A stretch of DNA of 33,665 nucleotides, from the NCBI GenBank assembly GCA_963620595.1, contig CAVFAY010000027.1, forward strand, positions 1 through 33,665, given 5' to 3'. A model generated the notes under the pieces. That model was not told where the DNA came from. It did not search any database and worked only from the letters and a program-made list of their open reading frames with translations. Positions within the stretch are counted from its first letter, which is position 1; every line of letters starts with the position of its first letter. Below, piece by piece: positions 8,487-16,980 of the stretch. The position numbers and the translations under genes are program-made. This DNA comes from Butyricicoccus_A sp963620595 (GTDB lineage Bacteria > Bacillota > Clostridia > Oscillospirales > Butyricicoccaceae).

Positions 8487-8558
8487 CAGGACAACAGCAC
8501 CAGAACCGCAAATTTCCGGAACTGGTGCTGTTTTGTTTTCACGTACAAGCCAAACTGA
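8394..8558 (+). CDS. Possible 54-residue small ORF, unknown
   Basis: An ATG at 8394 is preceded by AGGAG with a 6-base spacer, a well-formed ribosome binding site. The frame runs for 54 codons to TGA at 8556 and gives a basic peptide starting MTRLIQKAGVKCHTEKREKR. Against a real gene: two strong terminator-like hairpins lie inside it, and the ribosome binding site sits in the 3' arm of a small hairpin. It may be a leader peptide, a decayed gene, or chance. Confidence 0.25.
   Translation: MTRLIQKAGVKCHTEKREKRDGWVNRLVSFLQDNSTRTANFRNWCCFVFTYKPN
8447..8485 (+). terminator. Rho-independent terminator, plus strand
   Basis: GAAACGAGACGGTT (8447-8460), 5-base loop, AACCGTCTCGTTTC (8466-8479), then GTTTTT. 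A perfect 14-bp stem. It implies transcription on the plus strand from the preceding region. Confidence 0.8.
8493..8538 (+). terminator. Second hairpin/terminator, possibly serving both strands
   Basis: AACAGCACCAG (8493-8503) pairs with CTGGTGCTGTT (8522-8532), with CCG/CGG pairing inside. TTGTTTTC follows on the plus strand. It also lies 28 bases after the stop of the minus-strand gene at 8560 and may end that operon, although the minus-strand U-tract is poor. Confidence 0.6.
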
Positions 8559-8559
8559 G

Positions 8560-9981
8560 CTATTCTTCTTGTGTTTTTTCCGCATTGTGCTTATCATTCG
8601 CATAGGTTCGCAGCATATGCAATGTCAAAATAATGAAGGTTGCACCGATAACAGCATCCGTCATCGCTTCAAGCAGCTGTCCGCCCTGCATGAGAAAAAC
8701 AATCGCATCGTACAGGCGGCGCACAGCAAGCACGGCAAATCCAAACGCTGCCAAGCAATACCGCTCTGCCAAATACATACAGAAGCACAGTGCCAGCAGC
8801 ACCTCTACATGCTGTACACCGAGTGCCGCAAATACGATGGAAGCCGCAGCAATCACAACAGCAAATGTCACCGTCAGCGCATTCTGTTTTCTCCGTTCTC
8901 TCTGCTCCGGCGTCAGTTCCGACTTCTTTGTTTTCTCCGCTGCTTCATTTTCTTGTTTCGGTTCTTCCGCACGCTTGACCATATTGGTATCGTCATCACA
9001 CGCCGTCGACAGCTCTTGCAGCGAGAATTTTTCTGCCGATTTTTCTTCTGCTAAAACAGGGCTTGACTCCGCTTCTTCCGGCTGTTCGCCGGTCTGTGGA
9101 AGAATCATCGTGCGGGTATCCGCCTCTTCCGGCTCATCCGGTTCCTGCGGCATGTCTGAATTTGGAATCGCCATCGTGCGATCATCTGCCTCTTCCGGTT
9201 CTTCTGGTTGCTCTGCAAAGAGAAACGGCGGAATTGCCGGTGCAGACAGATCAATGCGCTGCGCCACAGTATCCGAAATCGTATCAATCGTATCTGGTTC
9301 CTCTGGCTCCTGTTGGATGGACAAATGCGGATCGGTATCCTGCATGGCATCCTCCGCCTGTCTCAGTTTTTCCTCTGCGCGATGCGGCAGAATTATCTGT
9401 ACTGCCAATCCGGCAATCGTCAGCACAATGCCAAGCAACAGCTGTACCGGCACGGATGCAATGCCCACCATCTGCGCTAAAATGATGCCTGCCGGAACAC
9501 CTGACAAACCGGTTACAATCATATACGCCTGCTCACGAAACAGCATGCCGGTCACACCGAACAGGACGAAGCAGACGAGCAGAACCAGCGCAAAGCCGTT
9601 CTGAAAAGCCTCACCGGCAAACGCCCCTGGCACATAGCCGACCAATGCACCAATCACGCCGCACGCCAAGAAAACACCTATATGCGTGACGCGATATGCT
9701 ATCACGCCGAGTACGATGCCCAGTACCAGCATCGCCGCGGAGGACAGTGCCAAGCCGCCGTTCGTAACATTCAGAGAGCCGAGCACACCGGTCAGACCTA
9801 TGCCCAAGCACACTCCGGCAAGCGCACCATACAGCGCACTTGCCCAGTGCAGTAGCCGGTATCCTGCAAAGCACAAAATACCCAGCACTACCACCAGCAA
9901 CAGCTTTGCCGGCATTCCTTCGTACAAGGAAGCGGCTGTTTGCAGTGCAATTTCAAAGGCACTGTTTATGCTAACATTCAT
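8560..9981 (-). CDS. Polytopic membrane protein with acidic linker (DUF4203/TMEM198-like N-terminus, tentative)
   Basis: This 473-residue protein has about seven hydrophobic segments at residues 25-200, rich in Gly and Ala, then a ~160-residue acidic cytoplasm-like linker (about 205-365) and three or four further membrane segments (about 370-445). The N-terminal block resembles the DUF4203/TM7SF3 type of membrane domain, but this is only an impression. The linker holds two near-identical units, EEPEEADDRTM and DEPEEADTRTM, which place threonines in an acidic context. A start at the ATG at 9981 fits GAGG 11 bases upstream. It is third in an operon with the YARHG protein and the lipoprotein amidase (28 bases after the amidase stop), so a cell-envelope role is plausible. 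Function unknown. Confidence 0.85.
   Translation of the reverse strand: MNVSINSAFEIALQTAASLYEGMPAKLLLVVVLGILCFAGYRLLHWASALYGALAGVCLGIGLTGVLGSLNVTNGGLALSSAAMLVLGIVLGVIAYRVTHIGVFLACGVIGALVGYVPGAFAGEAFQNGFALVLLVCFVLFGVTGMLFREQAYMIVTGLSGVPAGIILAQMVGIASVPVQLLLGIVLTIAGLAVQIILPHRAEEKLRQAEDAMQDTDPHLSIQQEPEEPDTIDTISDTVAQRIDLSAPAIPPFLFAEQPEEPEEADDRTMAIPNSDMPQEPDEPEEADTRTMILPQTGEQPEEAESSPVLAEEKSAEKFSLQELSTACDDDTNMVKRAEEPKQENEAAEKTKKSELTPEQRERRKQNALTVTFAVVIAAASIVFAALGVQHVEVLLALCFCMYLAERYCLAAFGFAVLAVRRLYDAIVFLMQGGQLLEAMTDAVIGATFIILTLHMLRTYANDKHNAEKTQEE
9105..9215 (-). repeat. Imperfect ~57-bp tandem repeat in the acidic linker
   Basis: Two neighbouring copies encode EPEEAD-D/T-RTM; at DNA level both share the string CATCGTGCG and GCCTCTTCCGG. 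It is inside the coding frame of the polytopic membrane protein. Confidence 0.6.
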
Positions 9982-10009
9982 AGTACATCAAACCTCTTTA
10001 TTCTCTATT

Positions 10010-10822
10010 CTAACTCGATTCCATGCTCTGTTTCCACTGGCATACGCCGTCCGCAATGCCCACAGCAATCTTTTGCCGATATTCCTGCGTCTGAAGCTTC
10101 GCATTCTCCTCTGTATTGCTCAAAAATCCCATTTCCAGCAGAATACACGGAACTTCCGACCAATTAAATCCAGTCAAATCACTGCGCGGTGTCAGACCGC
10201 GATTTTGCGCACCGGTCTCCTGCGTCACTGCCTGCAAAATAATCTGTGCCGCCTGTGCACTCGGCTGTTCAATGGACGGTGTGCCAAGCAGACTGCCAGA
10301 CGGCACCTGCATCGACATGCCAGACGGCTGACCACTCTCCGCATCATCAGCGTGAATACGAATGCACAAGTCCACATGAGCATCATTTGCCATGCGGGCA
10401 CGTTCTTGGTTGCTGACTGTGGCCTCATGGCTCTGCCGCGTCATTATAACCTGTGCGCCGCGCGCTTCCAACTGCGCTCGCGTCAATTCCGCCACAGCGA
10501 GATTGAGCTGTTCCTCTGTCTGCCCTTCACCCTCTGCGCCGCTGACATAGGCGGGCTTGGTCTCCTGTGACAGCGGAGAGACGCGCTCTGTCGCACTCGC
10601 ACTAGTGATCCCATGTCCCGGATCCAGACAAATGATTACCCCTGCGAGCGGCTGTGTCTGTTCTTCCTGTACAGCATCGTCTTTTTGCTGTGTATCCGTG
10701 GTCTGTGTCTGCGGCAATGCACTGCCGGCAGGTGCTGAACCATTCTCGCCGCGCGAACTGCCGCAGCCGCTGAGCAGCAGTGCTGCTGCCAACGCGCCCG
10801 CCATAATCTGTCTTATCGCCAT
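10010..10822 (-). CDS. N-acetylmuramoyl-L-alanine amidase, lipoprotein (Amidase_3)
   Basis: The 270-residue protein is a zinc-dependent amidase that cleaves the bond between MurNAc and the peptide stem of peptidoglycan. The N-terminus is a lipoprotein signal (lipobox LLLSGC, lipidated C20), followed by a Ser/Gln-rich linker to about residue 58. The Amidase_3 domain (61-265) has zinc ligands H70 (DPGHG), E103 (TEEQLNLAVA) and H157 (IRIHADD), and the catalytic glutamate E230 (LLEMGFLSN). It therefore acts outside the cell, anchored to the membrane. Its start overlaps the end of the YARHG gene by 10 bases, with GAGG inside that gene. Close relatives include CwlD/LytC-type amidases; whether its role is in growth, division or sporulation cannot be told. 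Confidence 0.93.
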   Translation of the reverse strand: MAIRQIMAGALAAALLLSGCGSSRGENGSAPAGSALPQTQTTDTQQKDDAVQEEQTQPLAGVIICLDPGHGITSASATERVSPLSQETKPAYVSGAEGEGQTEEQLNLAVAELTRAQLEARGAQVIMTRQSHEATVSNQERARMANDAHVDLCIRIHADDAESGQPSGMSMQVPSGSLLGTPSIEQPSAQAAQIILQAVTQETGAQNRGLTPRSDLTGFNWSEVPCILLEMGFLSNTEENAKLQTQEYRQKIAVGIADGVCQWKQSMESS

Positions 10823-11511
10823 CCCTTGCTTTCCTCATAGGAAACCAGCGTTGCAATGTTGGCACGTTCTACATCGGACAGACGAGAATCAATGGTATTC
10901 GCCGTGCACGTGCTGTCCCGATGATACCATGTCTTGCTTGAAAAATAATTTTGCCAGCGCGTGCTGTGAAACGCATATCCATGGCGCGCATAAATCTCAT
11001 TGCGAATGGCCGCCACGGTATCCTGATTAAAACCGCTCAAGTCACTGGCAGAAATATATTCACTGTCCGACGGCCACAGATAGCCGTTGCTGCCCACCTG
11101 ATTGTAATAATCATTGGCATGTTCTGCATTGGAGCCATAATAATAGTAGTTATTGGTGACCCCAGAATCCGACGATGACTCCTCTTGTTTCGTTTTATCT
11201 TCTGCATCGCTGTTCGCCGAACTCGAGCTGTGTTTCGGCTGTTCTTCTTGGGTCTGGCTCTGCTGGGATGCTTCCAGTTGTGTCTGCTGATTGCCTTTGG
11301 TCACCACAGTCAGGCAGATGATGCAGACAACCAAAACCGCCGCCACCGCAAGAATCGCACCAATAACAACAGAATTGCTGCGGTGTGCCCGACGAATCGG
11401 AATGCCCTCCTGCATCTGCGCCTGTGCTGCCCGCCGAGACACACGAATTCCGCACTGCGGGCAGAACTCTGCATCTTCGGGAATATATGCGCCGCACCGG
11501 TTGCAATACAT
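10813..11511 (-). CDS. Zinc-ribbon, single-pass membrane protein with YARHG domain
   Basis: The 232-residue protein starts with a zinc ribbon (C3, C6, C17, C20: CNRCG...CPQCG) in the cytoplasm. A membrane segment follows at about 46-70, then a Ser/Gln/Glu-rich linker, a short Asn/Tyr run (NNYYYYGSN, 120-128) and a C-terminal YARHG domain (about 150-232, motif NEIYARHGYAF at 171-181). YARHG domains are extracellular and are thought to associate with the cell wall. The ATG at 11511 has AGGAGG 8 bases upstream. It heads the operon with the amidase and the polytopic membrane protein. It may sense or recruit to the wall; this is inference. Confidence 0.9.
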   Translation of the reverse strand: MYCNRCGAYIPEDAEFCPQCGIRVSRRAAQAQMQEGIPIRRAHRSNSVVIGAILAVAAVLVVCIICLTVVTKGNQQTQLEASQQSQTQEEQPKHSSSSANSDAEDKTKQEESSSDSGVTNNYYYYGSNAEHANDYYNQVGSNGYLWPSDSEYISASDLSGFNQDTVAAIRNEIYARHGYAFHSTRWQNYFSSKTWYHRDSTCTANTIDSRLSDVERANIATLVSYEESKGWR

Positions 11512-11553
11512 ATGCGCTTCCTCCTATATTTTTTATTTCATATAATTGTATCT

Positions 11554-11582
11554 ATTATATCATGCCACACGTTTTCTGTCAC
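11554..11582 (-). promoter_or_regulatory. Promoter of the YARHG-amidase operon
   Basis: Minus strand: -35 GTGACA (11577-11582), 17-bp spacer, -10 TATAAT (11554-11559), ~43 bases upstream of the start codon. Confidence 0.8.
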
Positions 11583-11601
11583 GCGTTTCCTATTTTCAAC
11601 A

Positions 11602-11643
11602 CAAAAACCGGCTGATACCGTACGTAAACGATATCAACCGGTT
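11602..11643 (-). terminator. Rho-independent terminator of the atp operon
   Basis: AACCGG (11606-11611) with further pairing TGATA...TATCA closes against CCGGTT (11638-11643). The minus strand continues as TTTTTGTG. It starts 12 bases after the atpC stop. Confidence 0.85.
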
Positions 11644-11654
11644 GTTTTGTGTCA

Positions 11655-12053
11655 TTATTTTCCTACATTGATACGTGTCAGAGCACGCTTGAGTCTTGCC
11701 TGCGCTAACTCTTGATCGCGTGCATCTGCGTGCTGCTGAAGCAACTGCTCGGCGCGCTGACGCGCACGTTCCGCGCGGCTGACGTCAATGTCTTCCGCCC
11801 ACTCAAACGTGGTCGCCGCGAGATTGACTTCGTTGTCCCGCACAGACAGCATACCGCCGATGCAGGCTGCCCGACGCGTCTCGCCATTCTCCCCCGTCAC
11901 ACGGCATTCGCCCATGCCGAGCGCAGTCAGATACGGGATATGATTCGCCAGAATACTGACATCGCCGTCAATCGTCCGAACAAGCACGCGCTGCGCCTTG
12001 CCGTTAAAGAACTCACCGTCTGCCGTCACAATGCGAAGATGGAATACACTCAT
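11655..12053 (-). CDS. atpC: ATP synthase F1 subunit epsilon
   Basis: This 132-residue protein is the epsilon subunit of the central stalk, which couples rotation to catalysis and inhibits ATP hydrolysis. It has the N-terminal beta-sandwich (about 1-85, beginning MSVFHLRIVTADGEFF) with the family segment GDVSILANHIPYLTALGMGE, and the C-terminal two-helix region (about 88-130, rich in Ala, Arg and Gln). AAGGGGG lies 8 bases upstream of the ATG. It is the last gene of the operon, 3 bases after atpD and before a terminator. Confidence 0.96.
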   Translation of the reverse strand: MSVFHLRIVTADGEFFNGKAQRVLVRTIDGDVSILANHIPYLTALGMGECRVTGENGETRRAACIGGMLSVRDNEVNLAATTFEWAEDIDVSRAERARQRAEQLLQQHADARDQELAQARLKRALTRINVGK

Positions 12054-12056
12054 GCG

Positions 12057-13454
12057 TTATTCCCCCTTCTTGGCTTTTTCCACGGCCTCCTCGATGGTTC
12101 CGACAAACAGGAACGCAGACTCCGGCAGATCATCATGCTTGCCTTCCAGAATTTCACGGAAGCCGCGAATGGTCTCCTTGAGCGGAACATACTTGCCCTT
12201 GATGCCAGTAAACTGCTCGCCGACAGTAAACGGCTGTGACAGGAAGCGCTGAATCTTACGCGCACGGGCTACCGTGAGCTTATCCTCCTCAGACAGCTCG
12301 TCCATACCCATGATCGCAATAATATCCTGCAGTTCTTTATAGCGCTGCAAGACGCGCTGTACCTGACGTGCGACATCATAGTGCTCCTGACCGAGAATTT
12401 CCGGTGTCAGAATACGGCTGGTGGATTCCAGCGGGTCAACGGCCGGATAAATACCCTGCGAGGCAATGCCGCGGTCGAGTACCGTTGTTGCGTCCAGATG
12501 CGTAAACGTCGTCGCCGGAGCCGGATCAGTCAAGTCATCCGCCGGCACATAGACAGCCTGTACGGATGTGATGGAACCGCGCTTGGTGGATGTAATACGC
12601 TCCTGCAATGCACCCATTTCGGTTGCCAGCGTCGGCTGATAGCCTACTGCGGACGGCATACGGCCGAGCAGTGCGGATACCTCCGAGCCTGCCTGCGTGA
12701 AACGGAAAATGTTGTCGATAAACAGCAGCACATCCTGATTTTCGCGGTCACGGAAATACTCTGCCATTGTCAGACCGGACAGAGCGACACGCATACGCGC
12801 TCCTGGCGGCTCATTCATCTGACCGTACACCAGTGCGGTCTTGTTCAGAACGCCGGACTCTGCCATTTCTCCGTACAGATCATTGCCTTCACGGGTGCGT
12901 TCGCCGACACCGGAGAATACCGAGATGCCGCCGTGCTCCTTCGCGACGTTGTTAATCAACTCCTGAATCAGAACAGTCTTGCCTACACCGGCGCCGCCGA
13001 ACAGACCGATTTTGCCGCCCTTTGCATACGGGCAAATCAGGTCAACGACTTTGATGCCGGTTTCCAGAATATTTACCGCACCTTCCTGCTCCTCAAAGGT
13101 CGGAGCAGGACGATGAATTTCCCACTTTTCTTCGGTCTTTACCGGTTCGCCGTTGTCAATCGGCTGACCGAGCAGATTGAACATACGTCCCAGCGTCTCT
13201 TCGCCGACCGGCACGCGGATGGATCCGCCGGTATCGACTGCCTTTGCACCACGGACCAGACCATCTGTCGAGCTCATGGCGATGCAGCGAGCCGTATTGT
13301 CGCCGATATGCTGTGCCACCTCAGCGATAATGGTCTCGCCGTGGTTATCTACTTCCAGTGCATTGAGAAGGTTAGGAAGCTGTCCGTCTGCAAATTTCAC
13401 ATCAAGTACCGGGCCGATAACCTGCGACACGGTACCCACGTTTTGCTCGTTCAT
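12057..13454 (-). CDS. atpD: ATP synthase F1 subunit beta (catalytic)
   Basis: The 465-residue catalytic subunit binds and makes ATP at the alpha/beta interface. The Walker A GGAGVGKT (153-160), the VGERTREGNDLY segment with the catalytic glutamate, the Walker B LLFIDNIFRF and the ALLGRMPSAVGYQPTLATEM segment are all intact. The start was moved to the ATG at 13454 (MNEQNVGTV) because AAGGAG lies 8 bases upstream; the ATG at 13460 would be only 2 bases from it. It lies between atpG and atpC. Confidence 0.98.
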   Translation of the reverse strand: MNEQNVGTVSQVIGPVLDVKFADGQLPNLLNALEVDNHGETIIAEVAQHIGDNTARCIAMSSTDGLVRGAKAVDTGGSIRVPVGEETLGRMFNLLGQPIDNGEPVKTEEKWEIHRPAPTFEEQEGAVNILETGIKVVDLICPYAKGGKIGLFGGAGVGKTVLIQELINNVAKEHGGISVFSGVGERTREGNDLYGEMAESGVLNKTALVYGQMNEPPGARMRVALSGLTMAEYFRDRENQDVLLFIDNIFRFTQAGSEVSALLGRMPSAVGYQPTLATEMGALQERITSTKRGSITSVQAVYVPADDLTDPAPATTFTHLDATTVLDRGIASQGIYPAVDPLESTSRILTPEILGQEHYDVARQVQRVLQRYKELQDIIAIMGMDELSEEDKLTVARARKIQRFLSQPFTVGEQFTGIKGKYVPLKETIRGFREILEGKHDDLPESAFLFVGTIEEAVEKAKKGE

Positions 13455-13501
13455 GCACATTTCTCCTTCTTAGTTTCTTTGCTTGCGCGGCGGAAGGGCG
13501 A

Positions 13502-14368
13502 TCACTCTTCGCCCTCTGCGCCTGCTACAATCTCCGTAATCTCCTGCGTAATCGCACCCTGACGAGCGCGGTTATACTTCAGGCTCAGATCTTCTATCAT
13601 ATCGTCCGCATTCTTGCTTGCAGAGTCCATCGCCGTGCGGCGTGCCGCCTGCTCCGATGCATAGGACTGGCACAGCGCGCCATAAAAGATACCGGCGATG
13701 TACTCCGGCACAATCGCATTGAACACGGTCTCCGGACTCGGCTCATACAGCGTCATCGCGCCGCTTTCGTTTTTCGCCTCGCTCTTTTCATACGGTACCG
13801 GCAGTACCTGCATGACCGTCGCGTGCTGGGTCAGCATGGAAACGAAATTGGTGTACACGATATAAATCGCATCAAAAGCTCCTTTGACAAATTCGTTCGA
13901 TAGAACATGCGCCGCGGTATGGCAGTTGCCAATGCTTGCATCCTCTGCCACGGTATATGCCTCGGTCAAAATTTCCATATTTCGTCTCTTGCAGTATTCC
14001 ATTGCCTTTTTGCCGACCGGTACGGTGCACACCTGCACCCCGTTCTGCTGCGCGATATGGCTCTCGACCAGCTTCATGACATTGCTGTTATAGCCGCCCG
14101 CGAGTCCTCTGTCACCGGCAATGATGACATAGCAGACTTTTTTGATCTCCTCCCGCGGCTCCACAAACGGAGACTTGAAATCTCGTTTTCCATACGCAAT
14201 ACCTGTCATGGTTTCATACAGAATATTGAAAAACGGCTCCGTGCGTTCAATGCGTTCTCGTGCGCGGCGCACCTTGGATGAAGCCACCAGCTCCATGGCC
14301 TTAGTAATCTGCCGCGTGCTCTGCACGCTCTTGATGCGGTTTTTGATCTCCTTCATAGAGGCTCCCAT
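13502..14368 (-). CDS. atpG: ATP synthase F1 subunit gamma
   Basis: The 288-residue protein is the rotating central shaft. The N-terminal coiled-coil helix (MKEIKNRIKSVQSTRQITKA) and the C-terminal helix (SKNADDMIEDLSLKYNRARQ then GAITQEITEIVAG) are the conserved parts that insert into the alpha3beta3 head. GGAGG lies 7 bases before the ATG at 14368; the ATG at 14356 (MKEIKN) is an alternative start without as good a site. It begins 12 bases after atpA. Confidence 0.97.
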   Translation of the reverse strand: MGASMKEIKNRIKSVQSTRQITKAMELVASSKVRRARERIERTEPFFNILYETMTGIAYGKRDFKSPFVEPREEIKKVCYVIIAGDRGLAGGYNSNVMKLVESHIAQQNGVQVCTVPVGKKAMEYCKRRNMEILTEAYTVAEDASIGNCHTAAHVLSNEFVKGAFDAIYIVYTNFVSMLTQHATVMQVLPVPYEKSEAKNESGAMTLYEPSPETVFNAIVPEYIAGIFYGALCQSYASEQAARRTAMDSASKNADDMIEDLSLKYNRARQGAITQEITEIVAGAEGEE

Positions 14369-14380
14369 GTTTCAGCCTCC

Positions 14381-15892
14381 TTACCTTGTCTTGAGAAAAG
14401 CAGTCTTGACCGTTGTGATTGCATCTTTCAGCTTTTCTGTGGTCTCATCACCCATCGTGCCCTTCTCGCGGATCTCTGCCAGCACATCCGGATTGGCATC
14501 CAAATGGGCATACAGCTCGCGCTCGAAGTCAAGAATATCCTCGACTTTGACATCATCGAGCATATTATTGGTGACAGCATAAATGATAGCAACCTGATTT
14601 TCTACCGCAATCGGTGCGGTGCGGTTCTGCTTGAGCACCTCTACGATGCGTTCGCCCTGTGCCAGACGGCGCTTGGTGTCATCATCGAGGTCAGAACCGA
14701 ACTGTGCGAACGACTGCAATTCGCGGTACTGCGAATATGCCAGCTTCAGCGTACCGGATACCTTCTTCATTGCCTTGATCTGCGCGTTGCCGCCGACTCG
14801 GCTGACGGAAATACCCGGGTTTACTGCCGGCATAATACCGGAATGGAACAGCTCTGTCTCCAAGAAAATCTGACCGTCTGTAATCGAGATCACATTGGTC
14901 GGAATATAGGCGGAGACGTCGCCCGCCTGCGTCTCGATAATCGGCAGGGCAGTCAGAGAACCGCCGCCGTTGTCATCGTTGAGACGTGCTGCGCGCTCCA
15001 GCAGTCTGGAGTGCAGATAAAAGACATCGCCCGGATATGCTTCACGTCCTGGCGGTCTGCGAATCAAAAGAGAAAGCGCACGGTACGCTACTGCGTGCTT
15101 GGACAGGTCATCATATACCACAAGGACATCCTTGCCCTTGTTCATGAAATACTCGCCCATCGCACAGCCGGAGTACGGTGCAATATACTGAAGCGGTGCC
15201 AGCTCCGACGCGGTCGATGCCACGACAATCGTGTAATCCATCGCGCCCGCTTTGGTCAAATCCTCGACCAGCGTCGCTACCGTCGAATTTTTCTGACCGA
15301 TGGCAACATAGATGCAAATCACATCTTTTCCGCGCTGGTTGATAATCGTATCTACCGCCAGCGTTGTTTTACCGGTCTGGCGATCACCGATAATCAGCTC
15401 TCGCTGACCTCTGCCAATCGGAATCATGGAGTCAATTGCCTTGATACCGGTCTGCAGCGGTACATTTACCGGCTGACGCTCGATAATACCCGGCGCCGGA
15501 GACTCGATCGGACGGGTTTCTGTCGCTTCAATCGGGCCTTTGCCATCTATCGGCTGACCCAGTGCATTTACAACGCGTCCGAGAAGCGCCTCACCGACCG
15601 GCACGGATACAACCTTGCCCGTGCGCTTGACGGTATCGCCTTCACGAACACCCTTGTCAGAACCCAGCATAACGATGGAGACCGAGTTCTCTTCAAGGTT
15701 CATCGCCATGCCGTATTCGCCATTGGCAAACGATACCAGCTCGTTTGCCATGACATTTTCCAGACCATCTGCACGCGCGATGCCGTCACCGATCAGAATA
15801 ATGGTGCCGGTCTCGCTCTGCTCGATCTTTGTATCATAATTTTTTATCTGTGCTTTAATTACACTGCTGATTTCTTCTGGACGTAACTGCAT
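14381..15892 (-). CDS. atpA: ATP synthase F1 subunit alpha
   Basis: The 503-residue regulatory nucleotide-binding subunit has full length. The Walker A GDRQTGKT lies at 169-176, the DDLSKHAVAYR segment follows, and the conserved signature PAVNPGISVSRVGGNAQ is present near residue 360. The N-terminal MQLRPEEISSVIKAQI helix is the one that contacts the delta subunit. The gene starts 21 bases after atpH. Confidence 0.98.
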   Translation of the reverse strand: MQLRPEEISSVIKAQIKNYDTKIEQSETGTIILIGDGIARADGLENVMANELVSFANGEYGMAMNLEENSVSIVMLGSDKGVREGDTVKRTGKVVSVPVGEALLGRVVNALGQPIDGKGPIEATETRPIESPAPGIIERQPVNVPLQTGIKAIDSMIPIGRGQRELIIGDRQTGKTTLAVDTIINQRGKDVICIYVAIGQKNSTVATLVEDLTKAGAMDYTIVVASTASELAPLQYIAPYSGCAMGEYFMNKGKDVLVVYDDLSKHAVAYRALSLLIRRPPGREAYPGDVFYLHSRLLERAARLNDDNGGGSLTALPIIETQAGDVSAYIPTNVISITDGQIFLETELFHSGIMPAVNPGISVSRVGGNAQIKAMKKVSGTLKLAYSQYRELQSFAQFGSDLDDDTKRRLAQGERIVEVLKQNRTAPIAVENQVAIIYAVTNNMLDDVKVEDILDFERELYAHLDANPDVLAEIREKGTMGDETTEKLKDAITTVKTAFLKTR

Positions 15893-15913
15893 AGTCTCAC
15901 CAACTCTCCCAAC

Positions 15914-16453
15914 TTATGCGATAGAGTGCAGCAGCTTGCTGCGGATCGCATCCAGTTTATTCTTTACGGTGCCGTCCATCTGGAGCCCTTCCATTTGCAG
16001 GCGCACGCCGCCCAATACAGACGGATCGACGCGCTTTTCCAGATGAATTTCCTTGCCGGTCAGACTGCGCAGCTTGGCAGTCAGCTCGGCCTCTTGCTCG
16101 GCATCGAGCGCAACGGCAGATACCACCGTTACGGTTTCAATCCCATTTTCCCAGTTGTACTCTTTGCGGAACTGCTTGGCGGCGTCCATAAATTCGTGCA
16201 CCGCGTTGTTCTCGATGAGTACCTTGAGAAAATTGAGCAGATAAATATGAAGCTTCCCGTCAAACGCCTCATCGACAAGGGCGATACGCTCTTCTTTCTT
16301 GAGCGTCGGCGCACCCATCAGCGTGAGATACTTAGGATTCTCCTCAAAAGCCTGTCGAAGGACGGTGATCTGATCGAGGATCTCCTCGGTCGCTTCACAC
16401 TCTGTTGCCAAACTGTACAGCGTCTTGCCGTATGCTTCTGCAATATCCGTCAT
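15914..16453 (-). CDS. atpH: ATP synthase F1 subunit delta
   Basis: The 179-residue delta subunit joins the F1 head to the b-subunit peripheral stalk. The N-terminal helical domain begins MTDIAEAYGKTLYSLA, like the usual AxxYAxALFxxA motif, and the C-terminal domain ends with the signature DPSVLGGVRLQMEGLQMDGT. The ATG overlaps the atpF stop by 4 bases (ATGA), which points to translational coupling. Confidence 0.96.
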   Translation of the reverse strand: MTDIAEAYGKTLYSLATECEATEEILDQITVLRQAFEENPKYLTLMGAPTLKKEERIALVDEAFDGKLHIYLLNFLKVLIENNAVHEFMDAAKQFRKEYNWENGIETVTVVSAVALDAEQEAELTAKLRSLTGKEIHLEKRVDPSVLGGVRLQMEGLQMDGTVKNKLDAIRSKLLHSIA

Positions 16454-16959
16454 GAAGCCTCACCTACACCCTTAATGAACTCCGAGATCAGCTCTTCGTG
16501 ATCCTTTTCGTCGATTTCGCGCTCTACAACCTTGGATGCGATATCCACGGCGATACCGGAAATCTCGTCCTTGAGTTCGTTCATGGCCTTCTTCTTTTCC
16601 TGCTCAATCTGCGCCTCTGCCTTTTCGCGCAGGCGAGCTGCATCGGACTTGGCAGTTCCTACGACCTCATCATAATGCGCCTGTGCCTTGCGGCTGGCAG
16701 CCTTGGTGATGTCCGCAGCTTCTGCCTTAGCATCATCAATGCGCTTTTCATATTCGTCACGCAATGCTTCCGCGCGGGTCTGCGCGGTCTCTGCGTCGGC
16801 ATAGGTCTTGTCGATCTCCGCCTGACGCGCGTTGAGAATATTCTGTACGGGTTTGAAAAGAAAGTGTTTGAGCAGCAGGAACAACAGCAGCAGGTTAATC
16901 AGCTGTGTAACAATTTCCCATGGTACGATGGAAACCAGATCTAAAGTACCCAAATTCAT
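16450..16959 (-). CDS. atpF: ATP synthase Fo subunit b
   Basis: The 169-residue subunit is the peripheral stalk. One N-terminal membrane segment (about 12-32, PWEIVTQLINLLLLFLLLKH) is followed by a long charged coiled coil rich in Ala, Glu, Lys and Arg. Start choice is slightly uncertain: AAAGGAG lies only 1 base before the ATG at 16959, with AGGA 7 bases upstream; a TTG at 16953 would have ideal spacing and would lose only two residues. Confidence 0.95.
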   Translation of the reverse strand: MNLGTLDLVSIVPWEIVTQLINLLLLFLLLKHFLFKPVQNILNARQAEIDKTYADAETAQTRAEALRDEYEKRIDDAKAEAADITKAASRKAQAHYDEVVGTAKSDAARLREKAEAQIEQEKKKAMNELKDEISGIAVDIASKVVEREIDEKDHEELISEFIKGVGEAS

Positions 16960-16980
16960 TCTCCTTTCCTGAAAATGTCC

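Noticed and set aside
8426..8605. Second small plus-strand frame (MPYREERETRRLGEP...)
   Set aside because: It crosses two terminators and enters the antisense of the membrane-protein gene; weaker start than the 8394 frame.
12381..13562. Plus-strand open frame of 393 codons across atpD
   Set aside because: Antisense shadow of atpD; nothing recognisable.
14504..15886. Plus-strand open frame of 460 codons across atpA
   Set aside because: Antisense shadow of atpA; composition rich in R, C and Q with no motif.
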